Counted from the first letter of the stretch, positions 23,300 to 34,215 are shown. The stretch is DNA of 64,000 nucleotides from Robiginitalea myxolifaciens (GCF_900115205.1 NZ_FOYQ01000002.1:1178001-1242000), one strand, 5' to 3'. The notes: a model not told the origin generated them from the sequence alone. Made by a program: numbers and translations.

Positions 23300-25084
23300 T
23301 TACATCCGTTCAGGCGCGGCCATCCCCAGAAGTCCATTGGCGCGGGCAATCACTTTGCCCACTTCTTCGCAGAGTTGTATGCGGAAGTTACGGTGTTCCT
23401 GGTGGGCTTCGCCCAGGATTGATACTTGCTGATACAGCGAATTGTAGTCCTTAACGAGCTCATACAGGTAATTGGCAACAAGCGCAGGGCTGTATTGCGC
23501 TGCAGCCTGGGTCACAATTCCAGGGAATTGGAGCAGATCCCGCAGTAACTGTCGCTCCTTGGGATGTAAGGGAGGCATTTCGCCTGCATTAATTTCCTTG
23601 CCATAATCACTAGCTGCACTGCGCAATATCGACTGAATACGAGCGTGAGTGTATTGGATAAAAGGTCCGGTGTTTCCCTGGAAATCCACAGATTCCTCAG
23701 GATTGAACAGAATCCGTTTCTTGGGATCGACCTTGAGGATATAATACTTCAAAGCGCCCAGGCCAATATCCGCGTATAAAGATTCGCGTTGCTCGGGTGA
23801 ATACTCTTCCAGTTTACCCAATTCGCTGGCAATAGTCCGGGCTGTATTGGTCATCTCCTGGATCAGGTCGTCTGCATCTACCACCGTTCCCTCCCGGCTT
23901 TTCATTTTGCCGCTGGGCAGGTCTACCATTCCATAACTCAGGTGGAAAAGATTTTCGGCCCAGTGAAATCCAAGCTTTTTAAGGATGAGGAAAAGGACCT
24001 TGAAATGATAATCCTGTTCGTTCCCCACGGTATACACCATTCCATTCACATCCGGGTAGTCCTGTACCCGTTGAATGGCGGTACCGATATCCTGGGTCAT
24101 ATAAACGGCAGTACCATCGGAGCGGAGTACAATTTTCTCATCCAGACCTTCATCGGTCAGATCAATCCAAACGCTTCCGTCGTCCTTGCGATAAAAGACG
24201 CCTTTGGACAAGCCATCCGCTACTACGTCCTTACCCAGGAGATAGGTGTCGCTCTCATAATAGAGCTTGTTGAAACTCACTCCAAGCTTTTGATAGGTTT
24301 CATCAAATCCCTGATACACCCAGCCATTCATCTTCTTCCACAAGGCAACTACTTCCGGATCCCCGGCTTCCCACTGGCGTAACATGGCCTGGGCTTCTTT
24401 GAGAATCGGGGCTTCGTTCTTTGCTTCTTCCGCCTCGATACCTGCCGCCAGGCGCTCTTCTATCTCCTGCTTGTAGGCCTTATCAAAAGCCACGTAGTAT
24501 TTGCCCACGAGTTGGTCCCCCTTGAGCCCGGACGATTCCGGAGTTTCACCGGCTCCAAAGCGCTGCCAGGCGAGCATGCTCTTGCAAATATGAATCCCCC
24601 GGTCATTGACGATCTGGGTTCTATAGATGGTATGCCCAGCTGCTTCCAGAATATTTGAAACCGAGTCGCCGAGCAGGATATTTCGGATATGCCCAAGGTG
24701 GAGGGGTTTGTTGGTATTGGGAGAGGAAAATTCCACCATCATCGCCCCTTTCGATCCCTCAGGTTGAAAACCGTAGGCAGCGGCCTGGCGGATATTGTGG
24801 AATGCTTCCAGGTAATAAGTGTCGGACAAGCTCAGGTTTAAAAAACCCTTGATCACATTATGCCCGCTGATTTGTGGCAATTTTTCCTCCAGAGCTGCAC
24901 CAAGCATAGCGCCAATGGCTACCGGATTCCCCTTGACCTGGCGCAACATCGGGAAAATCACCACGGTAATGTCGCCTTCGAAGTCCTTACGGGTGGCCTG
25001 CAATTCCACAGATTCAAGATCTACCCCATACTCGGAATGGATTACTTCCTTAACTGCCTTAACCAGGATTTCCTCTAAAGTCAT
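23300..25084 (-). CDS. argS: Arginyl-tRNA synthetase
   Basis: A 594-aa class I aminoacyl-tRNA synthetase that charges tRNA-Arg. It has an N-terminal ArgRS additional domain, the HIGH-type motif KPLHLGHIRN (residues ~130-139), the KMSKS-equivalent SGKMKSREGTVV, and a C-terminal DALR anticodon-binding domain ending in ANGLLGMAAPERM. The length is standard. It is a single gene with a candidate -7 element upstream and a strong terminator downstream. Confidence 0.96.
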   Translation of the reverse strand: MTLEEILVKAVKEVIHSEYGVDLESVELQATRKDFEGDITVVIFPMLRQVKGNPVAIGAMLGAALEEKLPQISGHNVIKGFLNLSLSDTYYLEAFHNIRQAAAYGFQPEGSKGAMMVEFSSPNTNKPLHLGHIRNILLGDSVSNILEAAGHTIYRTQIVNDRGIHICKSMLAWQRFGAGETPESSGLKGDQLVGKYYVAFDKAYKQEIEERLAAGIEAEEAKNEAPILKEAQAMLRQWEAGDPEVVALWKKMNGWVYQGFDETYQKLGVSFNKLYYESDTYLLGKDVVADGLSKGVFYRKDDGSVWIDLTDEGLDEKIVLRSDGTAVYMTQDIGTAIQRVQDYPDVNGMVYTVGNEQDYHFKVLFLILKKLGFHWAENLFHLSYGMVDLPSGKMKSREGTVVDADDLIQEMTNTARTIASELGKLEEYSPEQRESLYADIGLGALKYYILKVDPKKRILFNPEESVDFQGNTGPFIQYTHARIQSILRSAASDYGKEINAGEMPPLHPKERQLLRDLLQFPGIVTQAAAQYSPALVANYLYELVKDYNSLYQQVSILGEAHQEHRNFRIQLCEEVGKVIARANGLLGMAAPERM

Positions 25085-25104
25085 TAAACTGCCAATTGAA
25101 GGGG

Positions 25105-25112
25105 CAAAATTA
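25105..25112 (-). promoter_or_regulatory. Candidate -7 element upstream of argS
   Basis: It reads TAATTTTG on the minus strand, 20 bp before the argS ATG. No -33 TTG is seen at the usual spacing. Confidence 0.35.
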
Positions 25113-25225
25113 AGGAATCCTCAGGACTCCTGCATCGGGTATGCGTTGCGATTCCGAAAGACGGATTAAGGCTTCCAAAGCCGTAACGATTTTCGTAATT
25201 TTAAAGCTATTGCCTAAAAATTGCT

Positions 25226-25657
25226 ATGCTCGTAAACTTAAGCTACAACAACCCTGAAATTACCCGCAAGGTAGACGACCTGCTGGGTAAACCCTTTACC
25301 CTGAAAAAGCGCATTGCCATGGGGGGTATCGGTTCGCCCAAATTAATTATCCGGGAGGCCAGCCTCGAGATTCGCAACCTGCTGCTGCTGGACAACAACC
25401 GGGATACTTGCAATATTGAATTGCGCCCGGGCGGGATAATCCTGGGGTTCCGCTCGCTGCTGGAATCCTACGGCCTGATTATTCCCTACTACCGCCTTAC
25501 CATCTTCAAGGGAGATTTAGGGGTCTATACGGTTCATAGCGAGCATCATTTTGTGCGCGTAGAAGCAGACACCAAGGCGGTCCAGCGTTTTTTTACCAAG
25601 TTACAGACGCTAAAAGCAGAAGCCAGTCCTGATGGACCCAACAGCGGGTATGTCTGA
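25226..25657 (+). CDS. Conserved-looking protein of unknown function
   Basis: A 143-aa soluble protein with no signal peptide or membrane segment. It starts MLVNLSYNNPEITRKVDD and includes CNIELRPGGIILGFRSLLESYG and a basic-aromatic stretch YYRLTIFKG. No domain is recognised. Its 3' end overlaps the start of the next gene by 8 bp, so the two are almost certainly cotranscribed and translated in a coupled way. A role linked to the downstream NAD(P)-binding protein is possible but is inference. Confidence 0.6.
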   Translation: MLVNLSYNNPEITRKVDDLLGKPFTLKKRIAMGGIGSPKLIIREASLEIRNLLLLDNNRDTCNIELRPGGIILGFRSLLESYGLIIPYYRLTIFKGDLGVYTVHSEHHFVRVEADTKAVQRFFTKLQTLKAEASPDGPNSGYV

Positions 25658-27095
25658 GAAGCCAAAACATAAAATTTTACTGACGGGCGCCAATGGCTAC
25701 ATCGGCATGCGACTATTGCCCCAATTGCTCAAGCAAGGGCACGAAGTGGTCTGTGCAGTCCGGGACGAAAAAAGGCTTTCGGTAGATTCCGCGACCCGCA
25801 AGCGCATTGAAGTGGTGGAAATGGATTTCCTTGAGGATCCTGTCCAGGGGTTGCTCCCGGAAGGGCTCGACACGGCGTACTACCTGATTCATTCCATGAG
25901 TTCCTCTACCCGTGACTTTGACGAACGGGAAGCCATAGCTGCCCGGAATTTTAATGAATACATGAAGGAGGCCGGGGTAAACCAGGTTATCTATCTAAGT
26001 GGAATAGTCAACGACGATGAGCTTTCAAAACACCTCAGCTCGCGCAAGAATGTCGAAGAGATCCTCTATACCGGACCTTTTTCACTCACGGTGCTGCGCG
26101 CCGGGATTATTGTGGGATCCGGGAGTTCCTCCTTCGAGATCATCCGAGACCTGTGCGAAAAGCTCCCGGTCATGATTACCCCAAAATGGGTGCTCACCCG
26201 GACACAACCTATCGCGATTCGGGATGTTATCCAATTCCTCACTGGCGTTCTGGGTCGGGAAGACACTTTTAATCAAAGCTTTGATATCGCTGGTCCTGAT
26301 GTGCTCACTTATAAAGAAATGCTACAGGGCTATGCACGGGTACGCGGTTTTCGCAACTGGATATTTACCGTACCGGTAATGACCCCGAAGCTTTCCTCCT
26401 ACTGGCTCTATTTTGTAACGTCTACCTCGTATAAGCTGGCGGTTAATCTGGTGGATAGTATGAAAATGGAAGTAGTGGCCCGGGACAATAAACTGCAGCA
26501 GCTCCTCGGTATCCACACCCACACGTACGAAGAAGCTATTGGGATGGCCTTTAAAAAAATAGAACAGAACCTGGTGGTCAGTAGTTGGAAGGACAGTATG
26601 GTCAGCGGTCGTTTTGACGACAACCTCGAGGAATATATCCAGGTTCCCAAATTCGGAGTCCTGACCGATTTTAAACAGCAACCGGTCTCCGACCGGGAAG
26701 CCGTGCTGGACAACATCTGGAAAATTGGCGGCAAAAATGGCTGGTACTACATGAACTGGCTGTGGAAGATCCGCGGATTCCTGGACAAATTGGGTGGCGG
26801 TGTTGGATTACGCCGCGGACGAACGCATCCCGACAAAATCTTTGCCGGGGATTCCCTGGACTTTTGGCGGGTACTGCTGGCCGATCGCAAACGCGGCAGA
26901 CTGCTTTTGTTCGCAGAAATGAAACTACCCGGGGAAGCCTGGCTGGAATTTCGCATCGGGGAGGATAATATCTTACATCAGCGGGCAACCTTTAGGCCCC
27001 GCGGACTCCGTGGCCGTTTGTACTGGTACAGCATCCTGCCCTTCCATTATTTTATATTCGGGGGGATGATCCGGAACATTTCCCGGGTAAACTAA
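25650..27095 (+). CDS. NAD(P)-binding SDR-type protein with C-terminal DUF2867 domain
   Basis: A 481-aa protein. The N-terminal Rossmann domain has the extended/atypical-SDR motif ILLTGANGYIGMRLLPQLL (T-G-x-x-G-x-x-G, residues ~9-27) and VIYLSGIVNDD in the catalytic region. A C-terminal DUF2867 domain (residues ~330-475) ends in ILPFHYFIFGGMI. This arrangement is common in bacterial NmrA/complex-I-assembly-like SDR proteins; the substrate is unknown. The ATG at 25650 (MSEKPKHKIL) fits the family start better than the ATG at 25632. It overlaps the preceding gene. Confidence 0.82.
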   Translation: MSEKPKHKILLTGANGYIGMRLLPQLLKQGHEVVCAVRDEKRLSVDSATRKRIEVVEMDFLEDPVQGLLPEGLDTAYYLIHSMSSSTRDFDEREAIAARNFNEYMKEAGVNQVIYLSGIVNDDELSKHLSSRKNVEEILYTGPFSLTVLRAGIIVGSGSSSFEIIRDLCEKLPVMITPKWVLTRTQPIAIRDVIQFLTGVLGREDTFNQSFDIAGPDVLTYKEMLQGYARVRGFRNWIFTVPVMTPKLSSYWLYFVTSTSYKLAVNLVDSMKMEVVARDNKLQQLLGIHTHTYEEAIGMAFKKIEQNLVVSSWKDSMVSGRFDDNLEEYIQVPKFGVLTDFKQQPVSDREAVLDNIWKIGGKNGWYYMNWLWKIRGFLDKLGGGVGLRRGRTHPDKIFAGDSLDFWRVLLADRKRGRLLLFAEMKLPGEAWLEFRIGEDNILHQRATFRPRGLRGRLYWYSILPFHYFIFGGMIRNISRVN

Positions 27096-27169
27096 GCAAC
27101 GAACCTGTTGCCTGGGACTCTAAGCAGTAAGACCTTAATCAATTATAAACGCCCCAAAATCTGATTCTC

Positions 27170-27835
27170 ATGAAACTTCACACCTCCACCTGGCGTAGCC
27201 TAAGCCCACTGCTGCTTGTATTTTGCATTACAGCAGGCCTAAAATCCTGCAATTCGGACGATATCAGTTCCGATGGATTTGACCCCATCACAGAAAGTCT
27301 GCTCTACGGGAGTATTAGCCCGGAAGCCGCAGCAAATTACTTTGAAATCCGCCTGGGATTTTGCCCTGGGGACGAAGAATATTCCATCTTGCATTCCCAG
27401 GGAACCGCTTGTGAAGAGGTCAGTGATCCGGAAACCTGCGAAGCAAACCTCGAAGGGCAAGGCCCCGATGGATTTGGGTATAACCTGGGCTGTTTACCGG
27501 GCTGCTGTACCACCTATATTATTACAGAAAACCAGGGGGAATTTGCCAGTTACGACAGTCGTGAAGAACTCCTGACATTCCTGGGTCGCATTGATTCCAG
27601 AAGCGATGCATTACTTTGGGTTCAATCCGATCAATATTACTTCCCATATGATGATGTAGATGCCGCTGGAATACGGGATATGCCCGATGGCTCTTATCGC
27701 ATCATCGCGCTACAGACGGTAGCTTTCTGTGCGCCGATCATTACTGAACAAGTCCTGCTGGAGGTTTCACCCGATGGAAGCATCCGGGAATTGGAAAGGC
27801 GGGAATATTCCCGATTGGAAAACGCCTGCGTTTAG
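27170..27835 (+). CDS. Cysteine-rich predicted lipoprotein
   Basis: A 221-aa protein with signal peptide and lipobox GLKSC (Cys27), followed by an acidic anchor. The mature part has many cysteines: FCPGDE, TACEEV, ETCEAN, LGCLPGCCTTY, and later AFCAP and ENACV. This suggests several disulphides in the periplasm or on the surface. No family is recognised. The gene stands alone and ends 2 bp before the stop of convergent ctlX. Confidence 0.65.
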   Translation: MKLHTSTWRSLSPLLLVFCITAGLKSCNSDDISSDGFDPITESLLYGSISPEAAANYFEIRLGFCPGDEEYSILHSQGTACEEVSDPETCEANLEGQGPDGFGYNLGCLPGCCTTYIITENQGEFASYDSREELLTFLGRIDSRSDALLWVQSDQYYFPYDDVDAAGIRDMPDGSYRIIALQTVAFCAPIITEQVLLEVSPDGSIRELERREYSRLENACV

Positions 27836-27837
27836 CC

Positions 27838-28779
27838 TTAGGCCTGCGGTAGGAATACCTCGGCCATCATGCAGCGGGCACTGCCGCCGCCACAGGTCTC
27901 AATCGTATCCAGGGGGCTTGAAACAATTCGCGAAGTCTTTTCGATAGCCGCGATCTGCTCGGGGTCCAGGGAATCGTGAGCGGCGCGGCTCATGACCAGC
28001 AATCGTTCATTGTCCCTTCCCAGTACCTGAAGCATATTCCCGGCAAAGGCATGCATCTGCGCTTCGCTGATTGTAATGATTTCACGACCATCGGATCGCA
28101 AATGATCCCGTACCTGTTTCCGTTCTTTCCGGTCGTCTATCGTATCCAGGCAGATCACCGCAAATTCCTCTGCCAGGCACATCATAACGTTGGTATGGTA
28201 AATAGGCAGCCTTTTCCCATCGACAGATTGATTGGCGGTAAAGATTACCGGTGCCACGTCGAATTCCTCACAGAATTCTATGAATAAGTCTTCATCGGCC
28301 CGGTCTGAAAGGGCGCAGTAGGCTTTCTGGTTTACGCGGTCCATACAAATACTGCCGGTTCCCTCCAGAGCGAGACCTTCTTCTTCGGCTGAGGTATAAT
28401 CGATTACCTGGTCAATCTTAAACCCTTCCCCTTCCAGGATATCCAGGATGTCTTCCCGGCGTTCCCTGCGGCGGTTTTCCGCGTACATGGGATACACAAC
28501 CACCGTTCCGTTGCGGTGAAAAGAAATCCAGTTGTTGGGAAAAATAGAATCCGGCGTATCGGTTTCCAGGCGATCAGAGACAACAATTACGCGTACCCCG
28601 GCAGCCCGGAGTACGTCTACAAAGGCATCAAATTCCTCCTGCGCCCGCTGGTTTATTTCAGAATTGCGCACATTGAGGTCCTCCTGAAAATAATTATTGA
28701 CTGCCGTCTGTTCGTTCATCCGAAACTGAACAGGCCGGATCATTAGAATGGTATCGGTTATTTGCTTGGGGGAATGCAT
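27838..28779 (-). CDS. ctlX: CtlX-type citrulline utilisation hydrolase
   Basis: A 313-aa protein of the guanidino-group-modifying fold (arginine deiminase/amidinotransferase superfamily). Motifs are FPNNWISFHRNG, the substrate Glu/Asp region LEGTGSICMDR, and the C-terminal ETCGGGSARCMMAE with the likely nucleophilic Cys near 303. It matches proteins annotated as CtlX, described as acting on citrulline; the exact reaction is taken from family knowledge. A second guanidino hydrolase lies 100 bp upstream on the same strand, so they may work together. Confidence 0.85.
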   Translation of the reverse strand: MHSPKQITDTILMIRPVQFRMNEQTAVNNYFQEDLNVRNSEINQRAQEEFDAFVDVLRAAGVRVIVVSDRLETDTPDSIFPNNWISFHRNGTVVVYPMYAENRRRERREDILDILEGEGFKIDQVIDYTSAEEEGLALEGTGSICMDRVNQKAYCALSDRADEDLFIEFCEEFDVAPVIFTANQSVDGKRLPIYHTNVMMCLAEEFAVICLDTIDDRKERKQVRDHLRSDGREIITISEAQMHAFAGNMLQVLGRDNERLLVMSRAAHDSLDPEQIAAIEKTSRIVSSPLDTIETCGGGSARCMMAEVFLPQA

Positions 28780-28801
28780 AGGATTTCCTGAAAATTTCCC
28801 C

Positions 28802-28809
28802 CAAATGTA
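28802..28809 (-). promoter_or_regulatory. Candidate -7 element upstream of ctlX
   Basis: It reads TACATTTG on the minus strand, 22 bp before the ctlX ATG. No -33 TTG is seen at 19 bp. Confidence 0.4.
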
Positions 28810-28879
28810 GTGCTTTAGATTCTCATTTTTGTAACGAAAGGCCTACTGAATTATCTTTAAGTCAACCGCCGCGGAATAC

Positions 28880-29794
28880 CTATTCCCGGGCAAGGGGAAG
28901 TGTACTGCATCGCAGGAGGCCGCCTTGCTTTCCTACTTCCTGATATTCAATTTCCTCCACCGTGATGCCTCTGGAACGCATCCAATCGTTGAGCCTTGTA
29001 AAACTGCGGTCGGAAACCACGACTTCCGGGGAAATCGAAAAGATATTGCTGAACATATGGTAGACTTCCTCTGTGGTGATTTCAAAGACATTCTCCGCGC
29101 CAAAGAAGTCGCGCAGCCAATGATAGTCGGCCTGGTCCAGGAAACTTTCCCGGTGCAAAATGGCCATATCGCGTCCAACGGGCTGAAAACAACAATCCAG
29201 GTGGAGGGCATTCTTACGGGGGTTGGTATTGGACTTGCGGAGTTCAAATGCCTTAACCTTTCGCTTGGGGAAGGCTTCTTGTAAAAATTCCACGGCTGCC
29301 CCATTGGTTCTCGCGGTGATATAATCGCTGTAATCGGCTCCGGTATAGGTGCCAACAAACAAGTATTCGCCCCACGGCATTACGTCCCCACCTTCTACGT
29401 GGACCACTTCAGGCGGGACCAGGATCTGAGAGTCCTCCAGGTGATCGATAACGTGGATAATGGCCTCAAATTCGCGATCACGGTCAGGAAGTATATTGGC
29501 TTCCACCAATTTATCATCGATTACAAAGGCGATATCACGGGAAAATATTTGGTTACAATCCTTAATAATTTCCGGACGGAAAACCCGGACATCGTGTTTG
29601 GCAAGCACAGCCGCAAAACCTTCCATCTGACGGATCAGATCCGCCTCCTTGGGATAGGTTCCAGCCAATATATGTTCCAGGGATTTCGGGTCGTAGGCCT
29701 CTTCCGGAGTAGGCGCCGGTCCACTGAGGGTAGCGGTGCCCAGGACGACGGCTTTGAGCCGTGAAGTTTCGTCCTTAATATTTAAATCTACCAT
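28880..29794 (-). CDS. Arginine deiminase / dimethylarginine dimethylaminohydrolase family protein
   Basis: A 304-aa guanidino-group hydrolase. Family features are IFSRDIAFVIDDKLVEAN, VEGGDVMPWGEYLFVG (substrate-binding EGGD), NALHLDCCFQPVG (the catalytic His region) and C-terminal GGLLRCSTLPL with the likely nucleophile Cys296. It would release citrulline from arginine or methylated arginine. The sequence does not say which. It lies between citrate synthase and ctlX on the same strand. Its pairing with CtlX suggests an arginine/citrulline breakdown route. Confidence 0.85.
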   Translation of the reverse strand: MVDLNIKDETSRLKAVVLGTATLSGPAPTPEEAYDPKSLEHILAGTYPKEADLIRQMEGFAAVLAKHDVRVFRPEIIKDCNQIFSRDIAFVIDDKLVEANILPDRDREFEAIIHVIDHLEDSQILVPPEVVHVEGGDVMPWGEYLFVGTYTGADYSDYITARTNGAAVEFLQEAFPKRKVKAFELRKSNTNPRKNALHLDCCFQPVGRDMAILHRESFLDQADYHWLRDFFGAENVFEITTEEVYHMFSNIFSISPEVVVSDRSFTRLNDWMRSRGITVEEIEYQEVGKQGGLLRCSTLPLARE

Positions 29795-29834
29795 AAGGCC
29801 TTAAAGCCAAAATTTGTAAAAGATCTAACGCGAT

Positions 29835-31118
29835 TTATCGCTGGTCCAGCGCTTTGAAAGGACGAGCACCTTCGCCAATATATACCTGACGCGGTCTTCC
29901 GATAGGCTCACCTTTTAAACGCATCTCTCGCCATTGCGCAATCCAACCCGGAAGGCGGCCAAGCGCAAACATCACCGTAAACATTTCGGTGGGTATGCCC
30001 AGCGCGCGATAAATGATACCAGAATAAAAGTCAACGTTAGGGTACAGCTTTCGATCTACAAAGTACTGGTCTTCGAGGGCTTCTTTCTCCAGGCCTTTGG
30101 CTATTTCGAGAATAGGATCTTCGATTCCTAGATCGCCCAATACATCGTCTGCAGCCTTTTTTATGATACGCGCCCTTGGATCAAAGTTTTTGTATACCCG
30201 GTGTCCAAAGCCCATCAGTCGGAAAGGATCTTCCTTATCCTTGGCTTTGGCCATATATTTCTTGGTATCTCCCCCATCTTCCTGAATAGCTTCCAGCATT
30301 TCGAGTACGGCCTGATTGGCTCCGCCGTGAAGTGGTCCCCAGAGGGCAGAGATCCCGGCCGAGATCGATGCAAATAATCCGGCATGCGAAGAACCGACAA
30401 TACGTACCGTCGAGGTCGAACAATTCTGTTCGTGGTCGGCGTGCAGGATCAATAACTTATCGAGGGCTTCGATTACAATTTCATTTCGGGTATAATCCCG
30501 ATTCGGACGTTTGAACATCATTTTGTGGATGTTCTCTACATACCCCAAGGAATTGTCTCCATAGTCGAGGGGCAATCCTGTTTTCTTTCGGAGTGTCCAG
30601 GCAACCAATACCGGGAACTTTGCCAGCAAACGCACAATGGCATGATACATATCCTTCTCGGAGGTTACATTAACCGAAGAAGGGTTAAAGGCGATCAGGG
30701 CGCTGGTCAGGGAGGACAGCACGCCCATGGGGTGGGCGGATTTCGGAAAACCATCGAGGATTTTTTTCATCTCCTCGTCTACATGGGATTCCGCTTTGAT
30801 ATCCTCATCAAACTTTTCCAGTTGCTCCTTGTTGGGCAATTCTCCAAAGATCAACAGGTAGGCAACCTCGAGGAAATCGGCTTTTTCAGCGAGCTCTTCT
30901 ATGGAATACCCCCGGTAACGCAGAATTCCCTTTTCCCCATCGAGGAAGGTAATGGCGCTTTCGCAGGATCCGGTATTCTTATAACCGGGATCCAGGGTTA
31001 TCATGCCCGAGGCGGCACGCAGTGTTTTAATATCGATTGCCTTTTCATTTTCAGTACCCTCGGTCACCGGGAATTCATAGGTTTTCCCGTCATAAGTAAA
31101 GCTTGCTTTGTCAGCCAT
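29835..31118 (-). CDS. gltA: Citrate synthase
   Basis: A 427-aa type-II citrate synthase that condenses acetyl-CoA and oxaloacetate at the entry to the TCA cycle. Signatures are TLDPGYKNTGSCESAITFLDGEKGILRYRG, LHADHEQNCSTSTVRIVGSS, the catalytic GPLHGGANQAV and GFGHRVYKNFDPRA. The frame is open up to 31331, but the ATG at 31118 (MADKASFTYDGK) gives the normal start and length. It lies downstream of glgA on the same strand. Confidence 0.95.
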   Translation of the reverse strand: MADKASFTYDGKTYEFPVTEGTENEKAIDIKTLRAASGMITLDPGYKNTGSCESAITFLDGEKGILRYRGYSIEELAEKADFLEVAYLLIFGELPNKEQLEKFDEDIKAESHVDEEMKKILDGFPKSAHPMGVLSSLTSALIAFNPSSVNVTSEKDMYHAIVRLLAKFPVLVAWTLRKKTGLPLDYGDNSLGYVENIHKMMFKRPNRDYTRNEIVIEALDKLLILHADHEQNCSTSTVRIVGSSHAGLFASISAGISALWGPLHGGANQAVLEMLEAIQEDGGDTKKYMAKAKDKEDPFRLMGFGHRVYKNFDPRARIIKKAADDVLGDLGIEDPILEIAKGLEKEALEDQYFVDRKLYPNVDFYSGIIYRALGIPTEMFTVMFALGRLPGWIAQWREMRLKGEPIGRPRQVYIGEGARPFKALDQR

Positions 31119-31240
31119 GTGTCTAGTTTCGTTTTTTAATGGTATTCCCGTAAAAGTACGAAAAACCAATGGTTCGGGCAATGCCTCGAAACCTCTGAAG
31201 TCCCCGTTATGCGGTGTTTCCGGGAAGAATTTAACAGACT

Positions 31241-32776
31241 TTAACCTTCGTAAAGTTCCGCGTAGTACGAATCGAGGGATTTGGCCCAGGTAAAACGCTC
31301 TGCCGCCGCCTTTTCGCGAATAAGTGCCCAACGCTCCTTATCGTTAAAGAAGATTTCCAAAACTTCCCCAAAGACAGCGTCCAGGGAATCCAGGGTAGCC
31401 TCGTAGGTAGCCCCCCTGAAAAGAAAACCGGTTTCCTGGTGCCGGATCGTATCATTGAGCCCACCGGTAGCATGGGCAAGGACCGGGTTGCCGTTGCGCA
31501 TGGAAAGCATCTGGCTGATCCCGCATGGCTCAAACAGACTCGGCATCACATAGAGATCGGTTTCGAGGTATATGGAATCGATGAGATCTTCCGATTGCCC
31601 GTTGGTAAAAATAAAATTGGGATGCTCGTAACTCATCCGCCGGAATAATTCCTCATATTCCGGGGCGCCGGTTCCAAGCAACATAAAGATCCCGTCTACC
31701 GCTTCGAGCCTGGCGAGCAAAGCTTTAAATCGCTCAGGATTGTTACGGAAAAAGTAAAACTTTTGTTCGGTCAGTCGGGCAACACTCGAACAAACCATTT
31801 TTGGGGGCTTTTTCAGTAAGGGCAGTACCTTTTCCCCGGTATGTGCAAGGAAATCTGCCTTGTATTTCTTGCTTTCCTCCTGTAACCATCCAAAGAGGGC
31901 TCGAATGGTATTGTAGTACAGTGTTCCCCGCTCAGCAGCCCGGATATTGGCATAATTGCACCCGTTGAGGATCCCGAAAAGCCTCCCATCGGAATCGGCC
32001 TGTTTCAGGTCGTCTTCCAATCCTTCGCCCCCGATAAACTCAGGAGGATTACTGGGCTTCATAATGTCTTCCCGGTATGAAGGGGAAACCGTATGTACCG
32101 CATCTGCAAACCGGATCCCAACCGCCATCAGATTAATGCAATCCGTGTAGCGCGGGTCCCGCAGCCGGTCCTGCGGCCAGTCTACCTGGGGAAACCAATT
32201 GTTCAAAGCAGCGTAATTGTCATCAAAAGGACGAATTCCCTGGATGGCAAGGTTGTGAATACTATATACGAATCGCAGCGATTTGAGGTCTGAAAAATCC
32301 GGGTGGAATTCCCGTAAAGCCAATAATAAACTGCTGTGCCAGTCGTGCAGGTGCACCACATCCAGCCTGCCAAAGGCTTGGGTACGGATGGCCTCGGCTA
32401 CTCCCGCACAAAAAATGGCATATTTGATAAAGTCATTGTAGAAGGGCTCCTCCGGGTCGTGGTGGTAGAGATGGGCAATATCCCCGGCTTCAATTTCAGG
32501 GTGGTGCAGCACATAGTGCTTTAGGCCAGGAAACGTTTTCTTAGGAGCGACCTCATAGAGCTCCAATGTATACGCCTGCCCGCGAAGGCTCACCTCGAGT
32601 GCGCTGATGCGTTCTCCGTCTTTATGCAACCGATTATAGGCCGGAACCACGATTGCCGCCTCATCTCCCCGATTCGATATTTCCCGGGGTACATCCCGAA
32701 CCACGTCCCCCATTCCCCCTGCCTTACAGGCGTGGAGCGCATCATTCTCAGCAGAAACGAAAAGGAATCGCTTCAT
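31241..32776 (-). CDS. glgA: Glycogen/starch synthase
   Basis: A 511-aa GT5-family glucosyltransferase that extends alpha-1,4-glucan from ADP-glucose. The N-terminus MKRFLFVSAENDALHACKAGGMGDVVRD carries the K-x-G-G-x-G-D ADP-glucose-binding motif. The second Rossmann domain has LLGTGAPEYEELFRR and PSLFEPCGISQMLSMRNGNPVLA. It is slightly longer than the usual ~480 aa. The ATG at 32776 is preferred over an in-frame TTG three codons upstream. No other glycogen genes are nearby; it sits between eno and gltA. Confidence 0.88.
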   Translation of the reverse strand: MKRFLFVSAENDALHACKAGGMGDVVRDVPREISNRGDEAAIVVPAYNRLHKDGERISALEVSLRGQAYTLELYEVAPKKTFPGLKHYVLHHPEIEAGDIAHLYHHDPEEPFYNDFIKYAIFCAGVAEAIRTQAFGRLDVVHLHDWHSSLLLALREFHPDFSDLKSLRFVYSIHNLAIQGIRPFDDNYAALNNWFPQVDWPQDRLRDPRYTDCINLMAVGIRFADAVHTVSPSYREDIMKPSNPPEFIGGEGLEDDLKQADSDGRLFGILNGCNYANIRAAERGTLYYNTIRALFGWLQEESKKYKADFLAHTGEKVLPLLKKPPKMVCSSVARLTEQKFYFFRNNPERFKALLARLEAVDGIFMLLGTGAPEYEELFRRMSYEHPNFIFTNGQSEDLIDSIYLETDLYVMPSLFEPCGISQMLSMRNGNPVLAHATGGLNDTIRHQETGFLFRGATYEATLDSLDAVFGEVLEIFFNDKERWALIREKAAAERFTWAKSLDSYYAELYEG

Positions 32777-32810
32777 AGTACTCAAATCGTGTTTAGCAAG
32801 ACTATTAAAA

Positions 32811-32834
32811 AAGGCCTCACGTTACTGAGGCCTT
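32811..32834 (-). terminator. Rho-independent terminator after eno
   Basis: AAGGCCTCA (32811-32819) pairs with TGAGGCCTT (32826-32834). On the minus strand it is followed by TTTTTAATAG. It lies 34 bp after the eno stop and just ahead of glgA. Confidence 0.8.
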
Positions 32835-32867
32835 ATTCTTTGTTCAGTAAGCGTATTTCCAGGGTAA

Positions 32868-34172
<1,305 letters not shown>

Positions 34173-34201
34173 CTAAAGTTGGTTATCCGTTTTAGGAGAG
34201 T

Positions 34202-34209
34202 CAAAGATA
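34202..34209 (-). promoter_or_regulatory. Candidate -7 element upstream of eno
   Basis: It reads TATCTTTG on the minus strand, 44 bp before the eno ATG, immediately after the carA terminator hairpin. No well-placed -33 TTG was found. Confidence 0.45.
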
Positions 34210-34215
34210 CAAAAC

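Noticed and set aside
31119-31331. 71-residue N-terminal extension of citrate synthase
   Set aside because: The frame is open, but the extension is basic and of low quality, and the ATG at 31118 gives the normal family start.
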